Assembly: GCF_000428885.1 (NCBI RefSeq)
Contig: NZ_AUAU01000013.1
Location: forward strand, 1 to 64,000
DNA: 64,000 nucleotides
DNA from: Geothrix fermentans DSM 14018
GTDB lineage: Bacteria; Acidobacteriota; Holophagae; Holophagales; Holophagaceae
Reading direction: 5' to 3'
The notes beneath the pieces are model-generated. The model did no database searches, was not told the DNA's origin, and saw only the letters and a list, made by a program, of their open reading frames with translations. Positions 24,188 through 32,673 of the stretch are shown here, piece after piece; within the stretch, counting starts at the first letter, position 1; every line of letters begins with the position of its first letter. The position numbers and the translations under genes are program-made.

Positions 24188-26995
24188 TCAGGCCTTCAGC
24201 CGGTCTGCGAAGGCCTCCAGGGCCCGGTAGTAGGGATCGATGCTGGGAATGAAGTGGCGCTCGCCGGCAGCGTGGGGGCCGATGCCGGTCTGGCCCCAGA
24301 CCACGCCCTGGCCCCCGGGGGCGAAGCGGGCGGAGGTGCCGGCGCCCTTGCGGCCGAGGCGGACCTCGCCGCCGGCGGCCTCGATGCCCGCCAGCAGGGC
24401 CTTGAGGTAGGGGTTCTCCGGGTCGCAGGCCACGCCGGGCTCCCAGGCGGAGGGCACGAACTCCAGCTCCCGCTCCGCGGCCAGGGCCTCGATGTCGGCG
24501 CGCAGGCCGGAGATGTCGTCCTGGGGGATGGGGCGGATCTCGGCCCCCAGGGCGCCCCGGTCCGGCGTGATGTTGAAGATCCCCGGCGTGCCCACCTGGA
24601 TGTAGGCGAAGCGGGCCAGGGACTGCCAGCCGTCGGCGGATTTCAGGGTGAGGCGCTTGGCGAACAGCTCGCGCAGGGCCTCGCGGGCGCCCAGGAGGCG
24701 CTCGGTGAGGTCGGCGCCGCCGGCCAGGCCGCTGTGCCCGCGGGTGCCCTTGGCCACCAGCTCGAAGCGCAGGACGCCGCGGTTCTGGGTGCAGACCTCG
24801 CCCCACAATTCGGTGCCCTTCTCGCCGGTGCGCTCGCCGGCCACGAAGAAGGAGGGCTCGTAGCCCGACTCCTCTTTCAGTTGCTTCAGCACGTGGGGCG
24901 TGCCCATGGGCTCCAGCTCGCCGTTCTCCTCGTTGCCCAGCATGAGCAGGCTCACGGGCGGGTAGGGGGCGCCCTTCTTGAAGGTGTCCTTCATCCACAC
25001 CAGGTAGGTGGAGAGCACGGTCTTCATGTCCGCGGCCCCGCGGCCCCAGAGGTAGTCGCCATCGATCTTCGGCTCGAACTGGCTGTCGTCGGGCTCGGGC
25101 TCCACCACGTCGAAGTGGCCGCACAGCATGGCCGGGGCCTGCTCGCCGCCGGGGAAGTGGGCCAGCACGGCCGGGAAGGCGGCCTGGTTGAAGTAGCGCA
25201 CGGGCACGCCGTGGTTGCGCAGGTAGTCGTAGATGTAGGTGGCCGCCCGGTGGATCTCCGGCATGCGCTCCTCGGGGCAGGCGGTGACGCTGGGGATGCG
25301 GATGAGGCGCTGGGACACGGCCAGCACCTCGGCGGTCTTGGTCGCGTAGGTGCCCTCCACCACGGCCGCGGGCCGGGGGCGGAAGCGCACGGGGGCCCGC
25401 GGATCCAGATGCACCTCGTCGCGGGCGTGCTCGATGAAGTCCTTGAGCTTGTCCTGCTCGGCGCCGAGGTCGGCCAGGCGGCCGGTGATGCTCTCCACCT
25501 CGTCGCGGACCTGGGCCTTCCGGGCCTCGGCCAGCTCCACGAGCAGGGCCGGGGGCACGATGTCCGAGGTGCCGAGCTTGGCCTTCAGCCGCTGGCGGAT
25601 CTTCTCCGCTGTGCTGGGGGCGCCCTCGACCATGGCCTGCAGGGGTTGGAGGTCGTCCCAGAGGCCCAGGGCCTCGGCCATGGGGCGCAGCTGGTTGAGG
25701 GTCCAGGCCAGGAAGACGCGCATGGCCACGGGCTTGGCCGTGAGGGGATCCTCGATGACGGCGTTCAGGCCCTCCTTGGCCGCCAACTCCTCGTTGCGCC
25801 GGGCGCGGGTGATGTCCTCGGCGTCGTAGCGGAAGCCGCGGGCGAAGTCGGGATCCGCGTAGAAGCGGAGCAGCAGCAGGTGCTTGAGGGTGAGGTTGGC
25901 CACGTCCAGGGCCAGCTCGTGGCCGGGGTCGTCGGTGCGCACCTCCACGCGGGCCATGGGCAGGTCGATGCGGGCGAAGAGGTTCTGCCGCTCGATCTGC
26001 GCGGCCATGTCCTCCACGTTGCGGGTCTCGCCGGCGGCGAAGAGGCCCCGGGCGTAGATGTCGTGCAGCTGGTCGCTGGTGACCTGGATGAGGCGCTCCA
26101 CGGGCTCGGCCTGGGACCGGGCGCGCACGGGGATCCAGTTGTTGTTGCCGAAGCGCACGCCGCGCCGCACCAGGTCGTAGGACAGGCGCAGGTAGTCGGC
26201 GTGGCTGCGGTTCAGGTCCGGCACGTCGAGGGCGGGCGGGTTCGGGAAGGTGAGGTTGCGCACGGACTCGTAGGGCGTGAGCCGGACGACGGGCTTGCCG
26301 TTCTCCTCGGAAGCCTGGAGGGGCGTGCTGGCGCTGGTGGCGATGAAGAGCGAGGCGAAGGCCCGCATGAGCCGCGTGCCGGTGATGTAGACCTGGTTCT
26401 TGTAGCCGTCCAGGTGGTGGTCCCCCCGCTGGGAGGCGGGCAGGTGCATGAAGTCCCAGGCCAGCATGGGCTCGGGCAGGCTCAGGTTGCAGTGGGTGCC
26501 GGCCGTGGCCAGCTCGGTGCCGTACATCTCGACGCAGCGCTGGAGGTAGCGCCGCTTGGCCAGGTGCCAGGACTCGGGCACGCAGTCGGGTCCGATCTCA
26601 GGCAGCACGAGCAGGTTGCCGTGCCAGTAATGCAGGGGCTCCCCGAAGGCGCGACCGGCCTTGTAGAGGGCGTTGATGAGGGCGGCCTCCAGGAGGCGGC
26701 CTTCGTACACCGCGCCCCGGGGCGTGTGGTAGGGCCGGGTGACCCACTCGATCATCCAGTGGAAGACCTCGAGCTGGTGGTACTCGCCCGTCCAGGGAGC
26801 CAGCACCTTCGTGCGCAGGTGGTCCACGAAGGACATGCGGTCCGGACCCGTGCCCACGGTCAGCAGCGGGCGGAACTGGGGATCCACCAGGTTCCACTCC
26901 AGCTCCAGCCCGCAGAGGCCGCCCCCGGGGCGTGTCTCCAGCGCCGTTTTGCGGGCCAGCTGGAACTTCTCGACGAAAGCGTTCAGGTCGAACAC
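24188..26995 (-). CDS. Fusion protein: glutamate-cysteine-ligase-like domain plus M20 metallopeptidase
   Basis: A 935-residue fusion. Residues about 1-450 resemble the GCS2 carboxylate-amine ligase family (GLCGLELEWNLVD, GTHCNLSLPEP, ARVEVRTDDPGHELALDVAN). A helical linker (about 450-540) joins an M20/ArgE-DapE hydrolase from about 560. Metal and catalytic residues of the latter are present: His627 in CGHFD, Asp656 in GRGAADMK, Glu689/Glu690 in GNEENGE, and a late His in GERHFIPSID. The GTG start at 26995 has GGAG six bases upstream; a longer reading would run into the adjacent hairpin repeat. Putative roles are synthesis and hydrolysis of one amide-linked compound, or one dead domain. Next gene, same strand, is an aminotransferase. 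Confidence 0.85.
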   Translation of the reverse strand: MFDLNAFVEKFQLARKTALETRPGGGLCGLELEWNLVDPQFRPLLTVGTGPDRMSFVDHLRTKVLAPWTGEYHQLEVFHWMIEWVTRPYHTPRGAVYEGRLLEAALINALYKAGRAFGEPLHYWHGNLLVLPEIGPDCVPESWHLAKRRYLQRCVEMYGTELATAGTHCNLSLPEPMLAWDFMHLPASQRGDHHLDGYKNQVYITGTRLMRAFASLFIATSASTPLQASEENGKPVVRLTPYESVRNLTFPNPPALDVPDLNRSHADYLRLSYDLVRRGVRFGNNNWIPVRARSQAEPVERLIQVTSDQLHDIYARGLFAAGETRNVEDMAAQIERQNLFARIDLPMARVEVRTDDPGHELALDVANLTLKHLLLLRFYADPDFARGFRYDAEDITRARRNEELAAKEGLNAVIEDPLTAKPVAMRVFLAWTLNQLRPMAEALGLWDDLQPLQAMVEGAPSTAEKIRQRLKAKLGTSDIVPPALLVELAEARKAQVRDEVESITGRLADLGAEQDKLKDFIEHARDEVHLDPRAPVRFRPRPAAVVEGTYATKTAEVLAVSQRLIRIPSVTACPEERMPEIHRAATYIYDYLRNHGVPVRYFNQAAFPAVLAHFPGGEQAPAMLCGHFDVVEPEPDDSQFEPKIDGDYLWGRGAADMKTVLSTYLVWMKDTFKKGAPYPPVSLLMLGNEENGELEPMGTPHVLKQLKEESGYEPSFFVAGERTGEKGTELWGEVCTQNRGVLRFELVAKGTRGHSGLAGGADLTERLLGAREALRELFAKRLTLKSADGWQSLARFAYIQVGTPGIFNITPDRGALGAEIRPIPQDDISGLRADIEALAAERELEFVPSAWEPGVACDPENPYLKALLAGIEAAGGEVRLGRKGAGTSARFAPGGQGVVWGQTGIGPHAAGERHFIPSIDPYYRALEAFADRLKA

Positions 26996-27029
26996 AGGTG
27001 CTCCGGAATCCACGAAATACGAAACTGCG

Positions 27030-27110
27030 AACCACCAAGGCACCAAGACACCAAGAACTGCAAAAGATTGGGTTTTTGTCTTTCTTGGTGCCTTGGTGTC
27101 TTGGTGGTGA
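27030..27110. repeat. Hairpin repeat, CACCAAGA type, between the fusion gene and the aminotransferase
   Basis: Left arm 27030-27057 (AACCACCAAGG, CACCAAGA, CACCAAGAA) and right arm 27081-27110 form an inverted pair with two differing spacer bases. The order of G and A spacers is swapped between arms. The loop is 23 bases. It lies only seven bases past the aminotransferase stop, between two genes on the minus strand. Confidence 0.9.
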
Positions 27111-27116
27111 TCTTTT

Positions 27117-28427
27117 TCAGCTCTGGAGCGACTTCAGCGCCGCCAGGAGCCGCTCGGCGGCGCCCTGGGTGCGGTCGGGCGGGGTGGCGTAGGAGAAGCG
27201 GATCCACTCGGCGCCATAGGGGCTGAAGAAGGCGCCGGGCACCACGGCCACGCCGTGCTCCTCCGCCAGGTACTGGCCCATGGGCTCGGAGTCGGTCCAG
27301 CCCTTGGCCTTGAAGGAATCCGACACCTTGATGAAGGCGTAGTAGCCCTGGCCGATGATGTGGGTGAGACCCTGCTTCTTCAGGAACTCGCGCAGCCAGG
27401 CGCGGCTGGCGCGGGTGGGCTCGATGATGGGCGCGGCGGCCTTCTGGAGGCCCTTCTCGTAGGCGGCCATGGCCACGGCCAGGCTGAAGAAGGAGGGCAT
27501 GACCGTGTGCGAGGCCTGGGCCACGATGGTCTTGACCACGTCCGCGTCGGCCAGCAGGTGGCAGTTGCGGATGTTGGAGGCGCCCAGGCTCTTGGTGAGG
27601 CCGTCGAGGATCATCAGGCGCTTGCGCAGCTCCGGCTCGAAGGCGCGCAGCAGCACGTTCACGTCGTTGGGCTCGCCGTCGCCCACGGCGTGGTACATCC
27701 AGTCGAACAGGACGTAGGCCACGCCCGCCTCCAGGGCCGTGCGGGCCAGGGCGATCTGGCGTTCCATGGTGATGGTCTGGCCCGTGGGGTTGTCGGGGCA
27801 GGTGATGACCAGGCCCGCGATCTTGCGGCCGTGCTTCGCCGCCTCGGCCACGCAGGCGCGGATGCCGTCCTCGCTGTAGGCCCAGCCTTCTTCAGGCCGG
27901 CCGGGTGCCCACATCACGTTGGCGCCGATGCCGTAGGGGCCCCAGTTGTAGCTGATCCAGGGCACGCGGCTCACCACCACCACGTCGCCCTGGCGGCCGT
28001 GGCCCAGGGCCAGCATGGCCTGGTAGGCCTTCTGGAGGCCGTCGCGACCGCCCTGGGTGCCGATGACGTTGGCCGGGCCCCAGCCCGTGTCCGGCGCGAA
28101 CTTCCAGTACTGCTCGGCCACCACCTTGCGGTAGGCGTCCGTGCCGTAGGGCATGTCGTAGGCGGTGCCGTGCTCCTTCTGCATCTGGAAGGCGCGGTCC
28201 AGCAGCTCCGCGGGCACGCCGGGCAGCGAGGCGCCGCCGTCACCCTGGCTGGCGTCGTAGGTCGGCACGCCGGGCTGCTTCTCCTTGAAGACCTTCAGGG
28301 ACTTGTTGATGAGGAACATGCGGGAGGCGGGAATCGGCGCCAGGTCTTTCAGGTGGCCGCTCACCGGAACGAGGTTGGCCTCCGGCACGGCGAAGGCGGG
28401 CGTTTCAGGGGAGAGCAAGACGGCCAT
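27117..28427 (-). CDS. PLP-dependent aminotransferase, class I/II
   Basis: A 436-residue fold-type I aminotransferase. Visible signatures: DMPYGTDAYRKVVAEQYW, GTQGGRDGLQKAYQAMLAL, ITCPDNPTGQTI, ADYD-like DWMYHAVGD, and the PLP lysine in LDGLTKSLGASNIRN, with the C-terminal RFSYATPPDR holding the substrate carboxylate arginine. Substrate is not predictable. The ATG at 28427 is at the end of MGRTHG-free upstream sequence. The gene precedes the GCL/M20 fusion on the same strand, separated by the 27030 hairpin, so the two may be one transcription unit acting on amino acids. Confidence 0.88.
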   Translation of the reverse strand: MAVLLSPETPAFAVPEANLVPVSGHLKDLAPIPASRMFLINKSLKVFKEKQPGVPTYDASQGDGGASLPGVPAELLDRAFQMQKEHGTAYDMPYGTDAYRKVVAEQYWKFAPDTGWGPANVIGTQGGRDGLQKAYQAMLALGHGRQGDVVVVSRVPWISYNWGPYGIGANVMWAPGRPEEGWAYSEDGIRACVAEAAKHGRKIAGLVITCPDNPTGQTITMERQIALARTALEAGVAYVLFDWMYHAVGDGEPNDVNVLLRAFEPELRKRLMILDGLTKSLGASNIRNCHLLADADVVKTIVAQASHTVMPSFFSLAVAMAAYEKGLQKAAAPIIEPTRASRAWLREFLKKQGLTHIIGQGYYAFIKVSDSFKAKGWTDSEPMGQYLAEEHGVAVVPGAFFSPYGAEWIRFSYATPPDRTQGAAERLLAALKSLQS

Positions 28428-28549
28428 GGGTCCTCCCGATACGAAAAAGTCGCCCCTGCGGCGATCCAGGAGCGACGAACGTGGGTCAAGGCTACCATCC
28501 CGGAGCCTCGGTTCAAAGTTATAGAGTCTTATGTATCAATAATTGATGT

Positions 28550-29878
28550 TTATAGCCCGGCGCCCAGATCCCCACCCAAATCTCGGTGCCGGAAGGGCCG
28601 GGCGGCGGACCCCGAGTAGTCCTCCACCCGGTGGCCGTGGCCCAGGAGGAGGTAGCGGTAGCTGAGCAGGCCCTCCAGTCCCACGGGGCCCCGGGCGTGG
28701 ATCCGGCCGGTGCTGATGCCCACCTCGGCGCCGAAGCCGTAGCGGAAGCCGTCGGCGAAGCGGGTGGAGGCGTTGTGGAACACCCCGGCGGCGTCCACCT
28801 CCGCCAGGAACCGCGCCGCGGCCCGGGGATCCTCCGTCACGATGGCTTCCGTGTGCCCGCTGCCGTGGGCGCGGATGTGGGCCAGGGCCCCGTCGAGATC
28901 CTCCACGACCTTCAGGGCCAGGATGGGGGCGCCGTACTCCGCGTCCCAGTCTGCCTCCGTGGCCACGCCCAGGCCGGGTTCGAGTTCCCGGCAGGCGGCG
29001 CAGCCGCGCAGCTCCACGCCGCGCGGGGCCAGGTCTGCCGCCAGGGCCGGCAGCAGCCGGGCCGCGGCGCGGCGGTGGATGAGGACCGTCTCCACCGCGT
29101 TGCAGGCGGCGGGGTACTGCAGCTTGGCGTCGCGCACCAGGGCCACGGCCATGCCGGTGTCCGCCGCGGCGTCGAGGTACATGTGGCAGATGCCGTCCGC
29201 ATGGCCCAGCACGGGGATGCGGGTCGCGGCCTGGAGGCTCAGCACCAGCTCCCGGGAGCCCCGGGGGATCACCAGGTCCACCAGGTCCGGGCGCTGCAGC
29301 AGAGCCGCCACGGCCTCGCGATCCGGCAGGCCCTGGACCGCGTCCTCCGGCAGGCCCTCCTCCGCCAACGCCCGCCGCACGGCGGCCAGCAGCGCGGCGT
29401 TGGAGCGCGCGGCCTCGCGGCCGCCTTTGAGCAGCACGGCGTTGCCGCTCTTGAGGGCGAGGGCGCTGATCTGGATCAGGGCATCCGGCCGCGCCTCGAA
29501 CACCACGCAGAGCACGCCCAGGGGGCAGGCCACGCGGGTGAGCTCCAGTCCCTCGTCCAGCTGGCGGTGCAGCTGGACCCGGTGGAGGGGATCCGGCAGG
29601 GCCGCCACGGCCCGAACGCCCTGGGCCATGGCCGCGACCTTGGCCTCATCCAGCCTGAGGCGCTGGAGCGTGGCGGGAGGCAGGCTATCCCCGGCGGCGG
29701 CGACATCCTCGGCATTGGCCGCGAGGAGGGCGGGTATCTGGGCTTCCAGGAGATCCGCCAGCCCGACGAGCACCGCCGAGCGGCGCGTGCCGGGCGTGGT
29801 GGCCAGGTGGCGGGAGGCTTCCCGGGCCGCCTGGGCCATGGCCTGGATCTGGAGGGGGCTGAGGGTCGCGTCGCTCAT
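28550..29878 (-). CDS. proA: Glutamate-5-semialdehyde dehydrogenase (gamma-glutamyl phosphate reductase)
   Basis: Second step of proline synthesis: NADPH-dependent reduction of gamma-glutamyl phosphate. 442 residues. Family segments: GVLCVVFEARPDALIQISALA, LKSGNAVLLKGGREAARSN, VIPRGSRELVLSLQ, HADGICHMYLDAAAD, YPAACNAVETVLIH with the catalytic cysteine, and FADGFRYGFGAEVGISTGRIHARGP (read as FADGFRYGFGAEVGIS and TGRIHARGPVG). Four-base overlap with the proB stop codon shows translational coupling in the order proB-proA. Confidence 0.96.
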   Translation of the reverse strand: MSDATLSPLQIQAMAQAAREASRHLATTPGTRRSAVLVGLADLLEAQIPALLAANAEDVAAAGDSLPPATLQRLRLDEAKVAAMAQGVRAVAALPDPLHRVQLHRQLDEGLELTRVACPLGVLCVVFEARPDALIQISALALKSGNAVLLKGGREAARSNAALLAAVRRALAEEGLPEDAVQGLPDREAVAALLQRPDLVDLVIPRGSRELVLSLQAATRIPVLGHADGICHMYLDAAADTGMAVALVRDAKLQYPAACNAVETVLIHRRAAARLLPALAADLAPRGVELRGCAACRELEPGLGVATEADWDAEYGAPILALKVVEDLDGALAHIRAHGSGHTEAIVTEDPRAAARFLAEVDAAGVFHNASTRFADGFRYGFGAEVGISTGRIHARGPVGLEGLLSYRYLLLGHGHRVEDYSGSAARPFRHRDLGGDLGAGL

Positions 29879-30732
29879 GGCCGGGCTCCCTTGGGTGCGG
29901 CGAGGAAGAGGGTCCCCACGGGATCCCCCGCGAGGATCTGGTCGAGGATGCCGATGGCGAGGCCCGAGGCCAGCACCACGGGCACCCCGGCCCGTGCCGC
30001 GGCCCGCGCCGCCTCCACCTTGCTGACCATGCCCCCCCGCCCCCGGCCCGAGGTGCCCTCGAACCTGGCCTGAGGATCGGTCCCGAAGGGGACCTCCGCC
30101 AGGGGCTCGGCGTCCGCATGCAGGCCCGGGTTGCGCGTGTGCAGGGCGGTCACGTCCGAGAGGAGCACCAGGAGGTCGGCCTCCAGGTGCGTGGCCACCA
30201 GGGCCGAGAGGTGGTCGTTGTCACTGAAGATGGGCCTCCGGCCGGGCGAGGGCCGTTCCAGCTCCAGGGTGGAGACGGTGTCGTTCTCGTTGAGGACCGG
30301 GATGGCCCCCAGCGCCAGCAGGGTGTCCAGGGTCCGCCGGAGGTTGGCATGGCGGAGGGGATCCGCGAAGTCGTCCTCCGTCAGGAGCACCTGCGCCGCG
30401 CAGTGGCCCATGCGGGCGAAGCCCTCCTGGTAGAGGGACATGAGCTGGCCCTGCCCGGCCGCCGCGCAGGCTTGCTTCTGGGAGAGCCCCTCGGGCCGGA
30501 TGCCCAGCTGCCGGGCCCCGAGGCCCACGGCGCCGGAGGAGACCAGCACGGGCTGGCCGCCCCGGCGGCGGAGGGCCGCCACGGTCTCCATCAGGCCGTA
30601 CAGGCGGCTCAGGGCCGGCCGGCCTTCGGTGTCCACCACGACCTGGGTGCCGAGCTTGATGACGATGCGCCGGGCCGCGGAGAGGCGGGCGCGCCGCGCG
30701 TGGTCCGGGACGGTTCTGGAGCTGGGGGTCAT
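29875..30732 (-). CDS. proB: Glutamate 5-kinase (no PUA domain)
   Basis: First step of proline synthesis, phosphorylating glutamate. 285 residues. Signatures: RIVIKLGTQVVVDTEGR, PVLVSSGAVGLGARQLG, ALGAIPVLNENDTVS, IFSDNDHLSALVATHLEADLL, GRGRGGMVSKVEAA and VVLASGLAIGIL. The protein ends after the kinase domain, so the C-terminal PUA domain of the E. coli enzyme is missing. ATG 30732 is preceded by GGACAGG and lies only 12 bases after a terminator T-run, so expression is likely set by read-through. Confidence 0.95.
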   Translation of the reverse strand: MTPSSRTVPDHARRARLSAARRIVIKLGTQVVVDTEGRPALSRLYGLMETVAALRRRGGQPVLVSSGAVGLGARQLGIRPEGLSQKQACAAAGQGQLMSLYQEGFARMGHCAAQVLLTEDDFADPLRHANLRRTLDTLLALGAIPVLNENDTVSTLELERPSPGRRPIFSDNDHLSALVATHLEADLLVLLSDVTALHTRNPGLHADAEPLAEVPFGTDPQARFEGTSGRGRGGMVSKVEAARAAARAGVPVVLASGLAIGILDQILAGDPVGTLFLAAPKGARP

Positions 30733-30744
30733 GGGGGCCTGTCC

Positions 30745-30780
30745 AAAGAAAAACCCCCGGGTCGGTGTGCGACCCGGGGG
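30745..30780 (-). terminator. Intrinsic terminator / candidate attenuator ahead of proB
   Basis: A perfect 11-bp stem: CCCCCGGGTCG (30754-30764) and CGACCCGGGGG (30770-30780), loop GTGTG. On the minus strand it is followed by TTTTTCTTT (30745-30753). It ends 12 bases before the proB ATG and more than 180 bases after the upstream decarboxylase stop, which suggests regulated read-through into proBA rather than simple termination of the decarboxylase transcript. Confidence 0.85.
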
Positions 30781-30811
30781 CGGATGTGAGCGGAGCGTCC
30801 TGACGACTGGC

Positions 30812-30883
30812 TCAATCCCCTCCTGCCGGCACACCGGAGGTGGGCTGGCTAGGGCGAGGGTTGATGGTCGCGACAGGAATCAT
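30812..30883 (-). CDS. Candidate proline-rich leader peptide of proBA
   Basis: A 23-codon ORF starting ATG at 30883: MIPVATINPRPSQPTSGVPA, then GGD and stop. Five of 23 residues are proline (positions 3, 9, 11, 14, 19); three use CCT, a codon that looks uncommon in this genome. It ends 31 bases upstream of the terminator stem. Leader CCGGTGTG (30830-30837), covering codons 17-19, can pair in seven bases with CACACCG inside the terminator (30763-30769), offering an alternative fold. The ribosome site is weak. Translation is not shown, only inferred from codon content and position. Confidence 0.45.
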   Translation of the reverse strand: MIPVATINPRPSQPTSGVPAGGD

Positions 30884-30966
30884 GGTGCGCCAAGTGTGCC
30901 CTGGCGGGGGGAGGGACGCAACGGGAAAAGGCTGAGTACGAAAGGCTCCTCGCGCTCGAGCCCCCT

Positions 30967-32382
30967 TCAGGCCTCGGCTGCCGCCTGCTTCAGGGCCTTC
31001 CAGAGGGCCTCCACGTGCCGCCGCTCGGTGGCCTCCGCGCCGATGCTCACCCGGAGGATCTGGGTCCCCTTCAGCAGGGAGGGCGTGAGGTAGGCCTGGC
31101 CGCCTTCGTTGATGCGGCGGGCGATCTCCAGGTTGTGCTGGGCCAGCCCGGCCTCGTCCAGGCCGGGCCTGAGGTGCCGCAGACAGAGGGTCTGGAGGGG
31201 CACGGGCGCCAGGCGCTCCCAGTCGGCCGCGGCGTCCACCTGCTCCTTCAGCCAGCTCGTATTCTCCAAGTCCCGCCGGAGGCGGAATTGGAGCCCCTCG
31301 ACCCCCACATCCATCAGGTAGAACCAGAGCTTGAGGGCCCGGAAGCGGCGGCCCAGCTGGATGTGCCAGTCGCGGAAGTTGCTCACCTGGCCGTCCTGGG
31401 CCGTGCGTAGGTAGCTGGGGTTGGTGCTCATGACGCGGATGAGGTGCTGGGGATCGCGTACGTAGTAGGCGCTGAGGTCGAAGCCCACGCCCATCCACTT
31501 GTGGGGGTTGAACACCAGGCTGTCGGCCCGCTCGATGCCCTCCCACATCCAGCGGCACTCGGGCAGCACCATGGCCGTGCCGGCCATGGCCGCGTCCACG
31601 TGGAGCCACATCCCGTGCTTCTGCGCCAGGTCCGCCAGGGCGGGCAGGGGATCCAGCGCCGTGGTGGCCGTGGTGCCCACGGCACCCACGAGGGCGCAGG
31701 GGCGGAGGCCGATCTCCACATCCTTCTCGATGGCGGCCTGGAGCAGGTCCAGGCGGATGGCATGGTTCTCGTCCGTGGGAATGAGGCGGAGGTAGCTGCG
31801 GCCGAAGCCCGCCAGGAGGGCGGCCTTCTCGATGGAGCTGTGGCACTGGTCCGAGGCGTAGACCACCAGGGGCGCTTCGCCGCTCTGGAGGCCTTCGGTG
31901 TTCTGGGCGTAGTCCGATACCTTCTCCCGGGCGCAGAGCAGGGCCGTGAAGGTGGCGGTGCTGGCGGTGTCGTGGATGACGCCGGTGAAGGCCGGGCTGA
32001 GGCCCACCATCTGGCGCAGCCAGTCCATGACGACCTCTTCGACTTCGGTGGCGGCGGGGCTGGTCTGCCAGCTCATGCCCTGGGCCCCCAGGCCCGAGGC
32101 GGCAAGGTCGCCGAGGATCGAGCTGTAACTGGTGTTGCTGGGAAAGTAGGCGAAAAAGGATGGATGGTTCCAGTGGGTGATGCCCGGCAGCACGTCCCGC
32201 TCCAGGGCCGCCAGGGCCTGGGCCACGCGGCCCCCGTGCAGGGGCGGATGGTCCGGGAAGGCGGCGCGGATGTCGCCGGGCTGCACCCGGCTCATGACCG
32301 GCAGGCGCTCGAGGCCTTCGCGGTAGTCCGCGATCCAGTCCACGAGCTGGTATCCGAGGCGGCGGAATTCTTGGGCGTCCAT
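30967..32382 (-). CDS. Group II PLP decarboxylase (aromatic-L-amino-acid type)
   Basis: A 471-residue decarboxylase related to DOPA/tyrosine/tryptophan decarboxylases. Conserved stretches: HWNHPSFFAYFPSNTSYSSI, GMSWQTSPAATEVEEVVMDW, IHDTASTATFTALLCAREKV, YASDQCHSSIEKAALLAG, LHVDAAMAGTAMVLPEC, and FNPHKWMGVGFDLSAYYVRD with the PLP lysine. It would remove CO2 from an aromatic amino acid. The exact substrate is uncertain because no specificity residue can be read reliably. ATG 32382. It is transcribed toward the proBA leader. Confidence 0.9.
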   Translation of the reverse strand: MDAQEFRRLGYQLVDWIADYREGLERLPVMSRVQPGDIRAAFPDHPPLHGGRVAQALAALERDVLPGITHWNHPSFFAYFPSNTSYSSILGDLAASGLGAQGMSWQTSPAATEVEEVVMDWLRQMVGLSPAFTGVIHDTASTATFTALLCAREKVSDYAQNTEGLQSGEAPLVVYASDQCHSSIEKAALLAGFGRSYLRLIPTDENHAIRLDLLQAAIEKDVEIGLRPCALVGAVGTTATTALDPLPALADLAQKHGMWLHVDAAMAGTAMVLPECRWMWEGIERADSLVFNPHKWMGVGFDLSAYYVRDPQHLIRVMSTNPSYLRTAQDGQVSNFRDWHIQLGRRFRALKLWFYLMDVGVEGLQFRLRRDLENTSWLKEQVDAAADWERLAPVPLQTLCLRHLRPGLDEAGLAQHNLEIARRINEGGQAYLTPSLLKGTQILRVSIGAEATERRHVEALWKALKQAAAEA

Positions 32383-32448
32383 GGTTCCAGTTTGGCGGGA
32401 ACCGGATCGCTGCGCGATCCGGTTATGTGAAGAACGGGAAAGAGGGGC

Positions 32449-32664
32449 TCATCGGTCCGGTTCTGGCTCGTAACGGATGAGGTCTCCGGGCTGGCAGTCC
32501 AGCTCGCGGCAGAGAGCTTCCAGGGTGGAAAACCGGATGGCCTTGGCCTTGCCGGTTTTGAGAATGGACAGGTTGGCAGGCGTCAGGTCCACGCGCTCGG
32601 CCAAGTCGCCCAGCTTCAGCTTGCGCTGGGCGAGTACCACGTCGAGGGTCACGATGATGGGCAT
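32449..32664 (-). CDS. Small HTH transcriptional regulator (XRE, YozG-like)
   Basis: A 71-residue Cro/CI-type regulator: MPIIVTLDVVLAQRKLKLGD, with the HTH at LAERVDLTPANLSILKTGKA, and a tail AIRFSTLEALCRELDCQPGD. Such minimal HTH proteins are commonly encoded next to DUF2975 membrane proteins, as here (nine-base gap), and are thought to control that gene pair. Confidence 0.9.
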   Translation of the reverse strand: MPIIVTLDVVLAQRKLKLGDLAERVDLTPANLSILKTGKAKAIRFSTLEALCRELDCQPGDLIRYEPEPDR

Positions 32665-32673
32665 GGGGACGGC

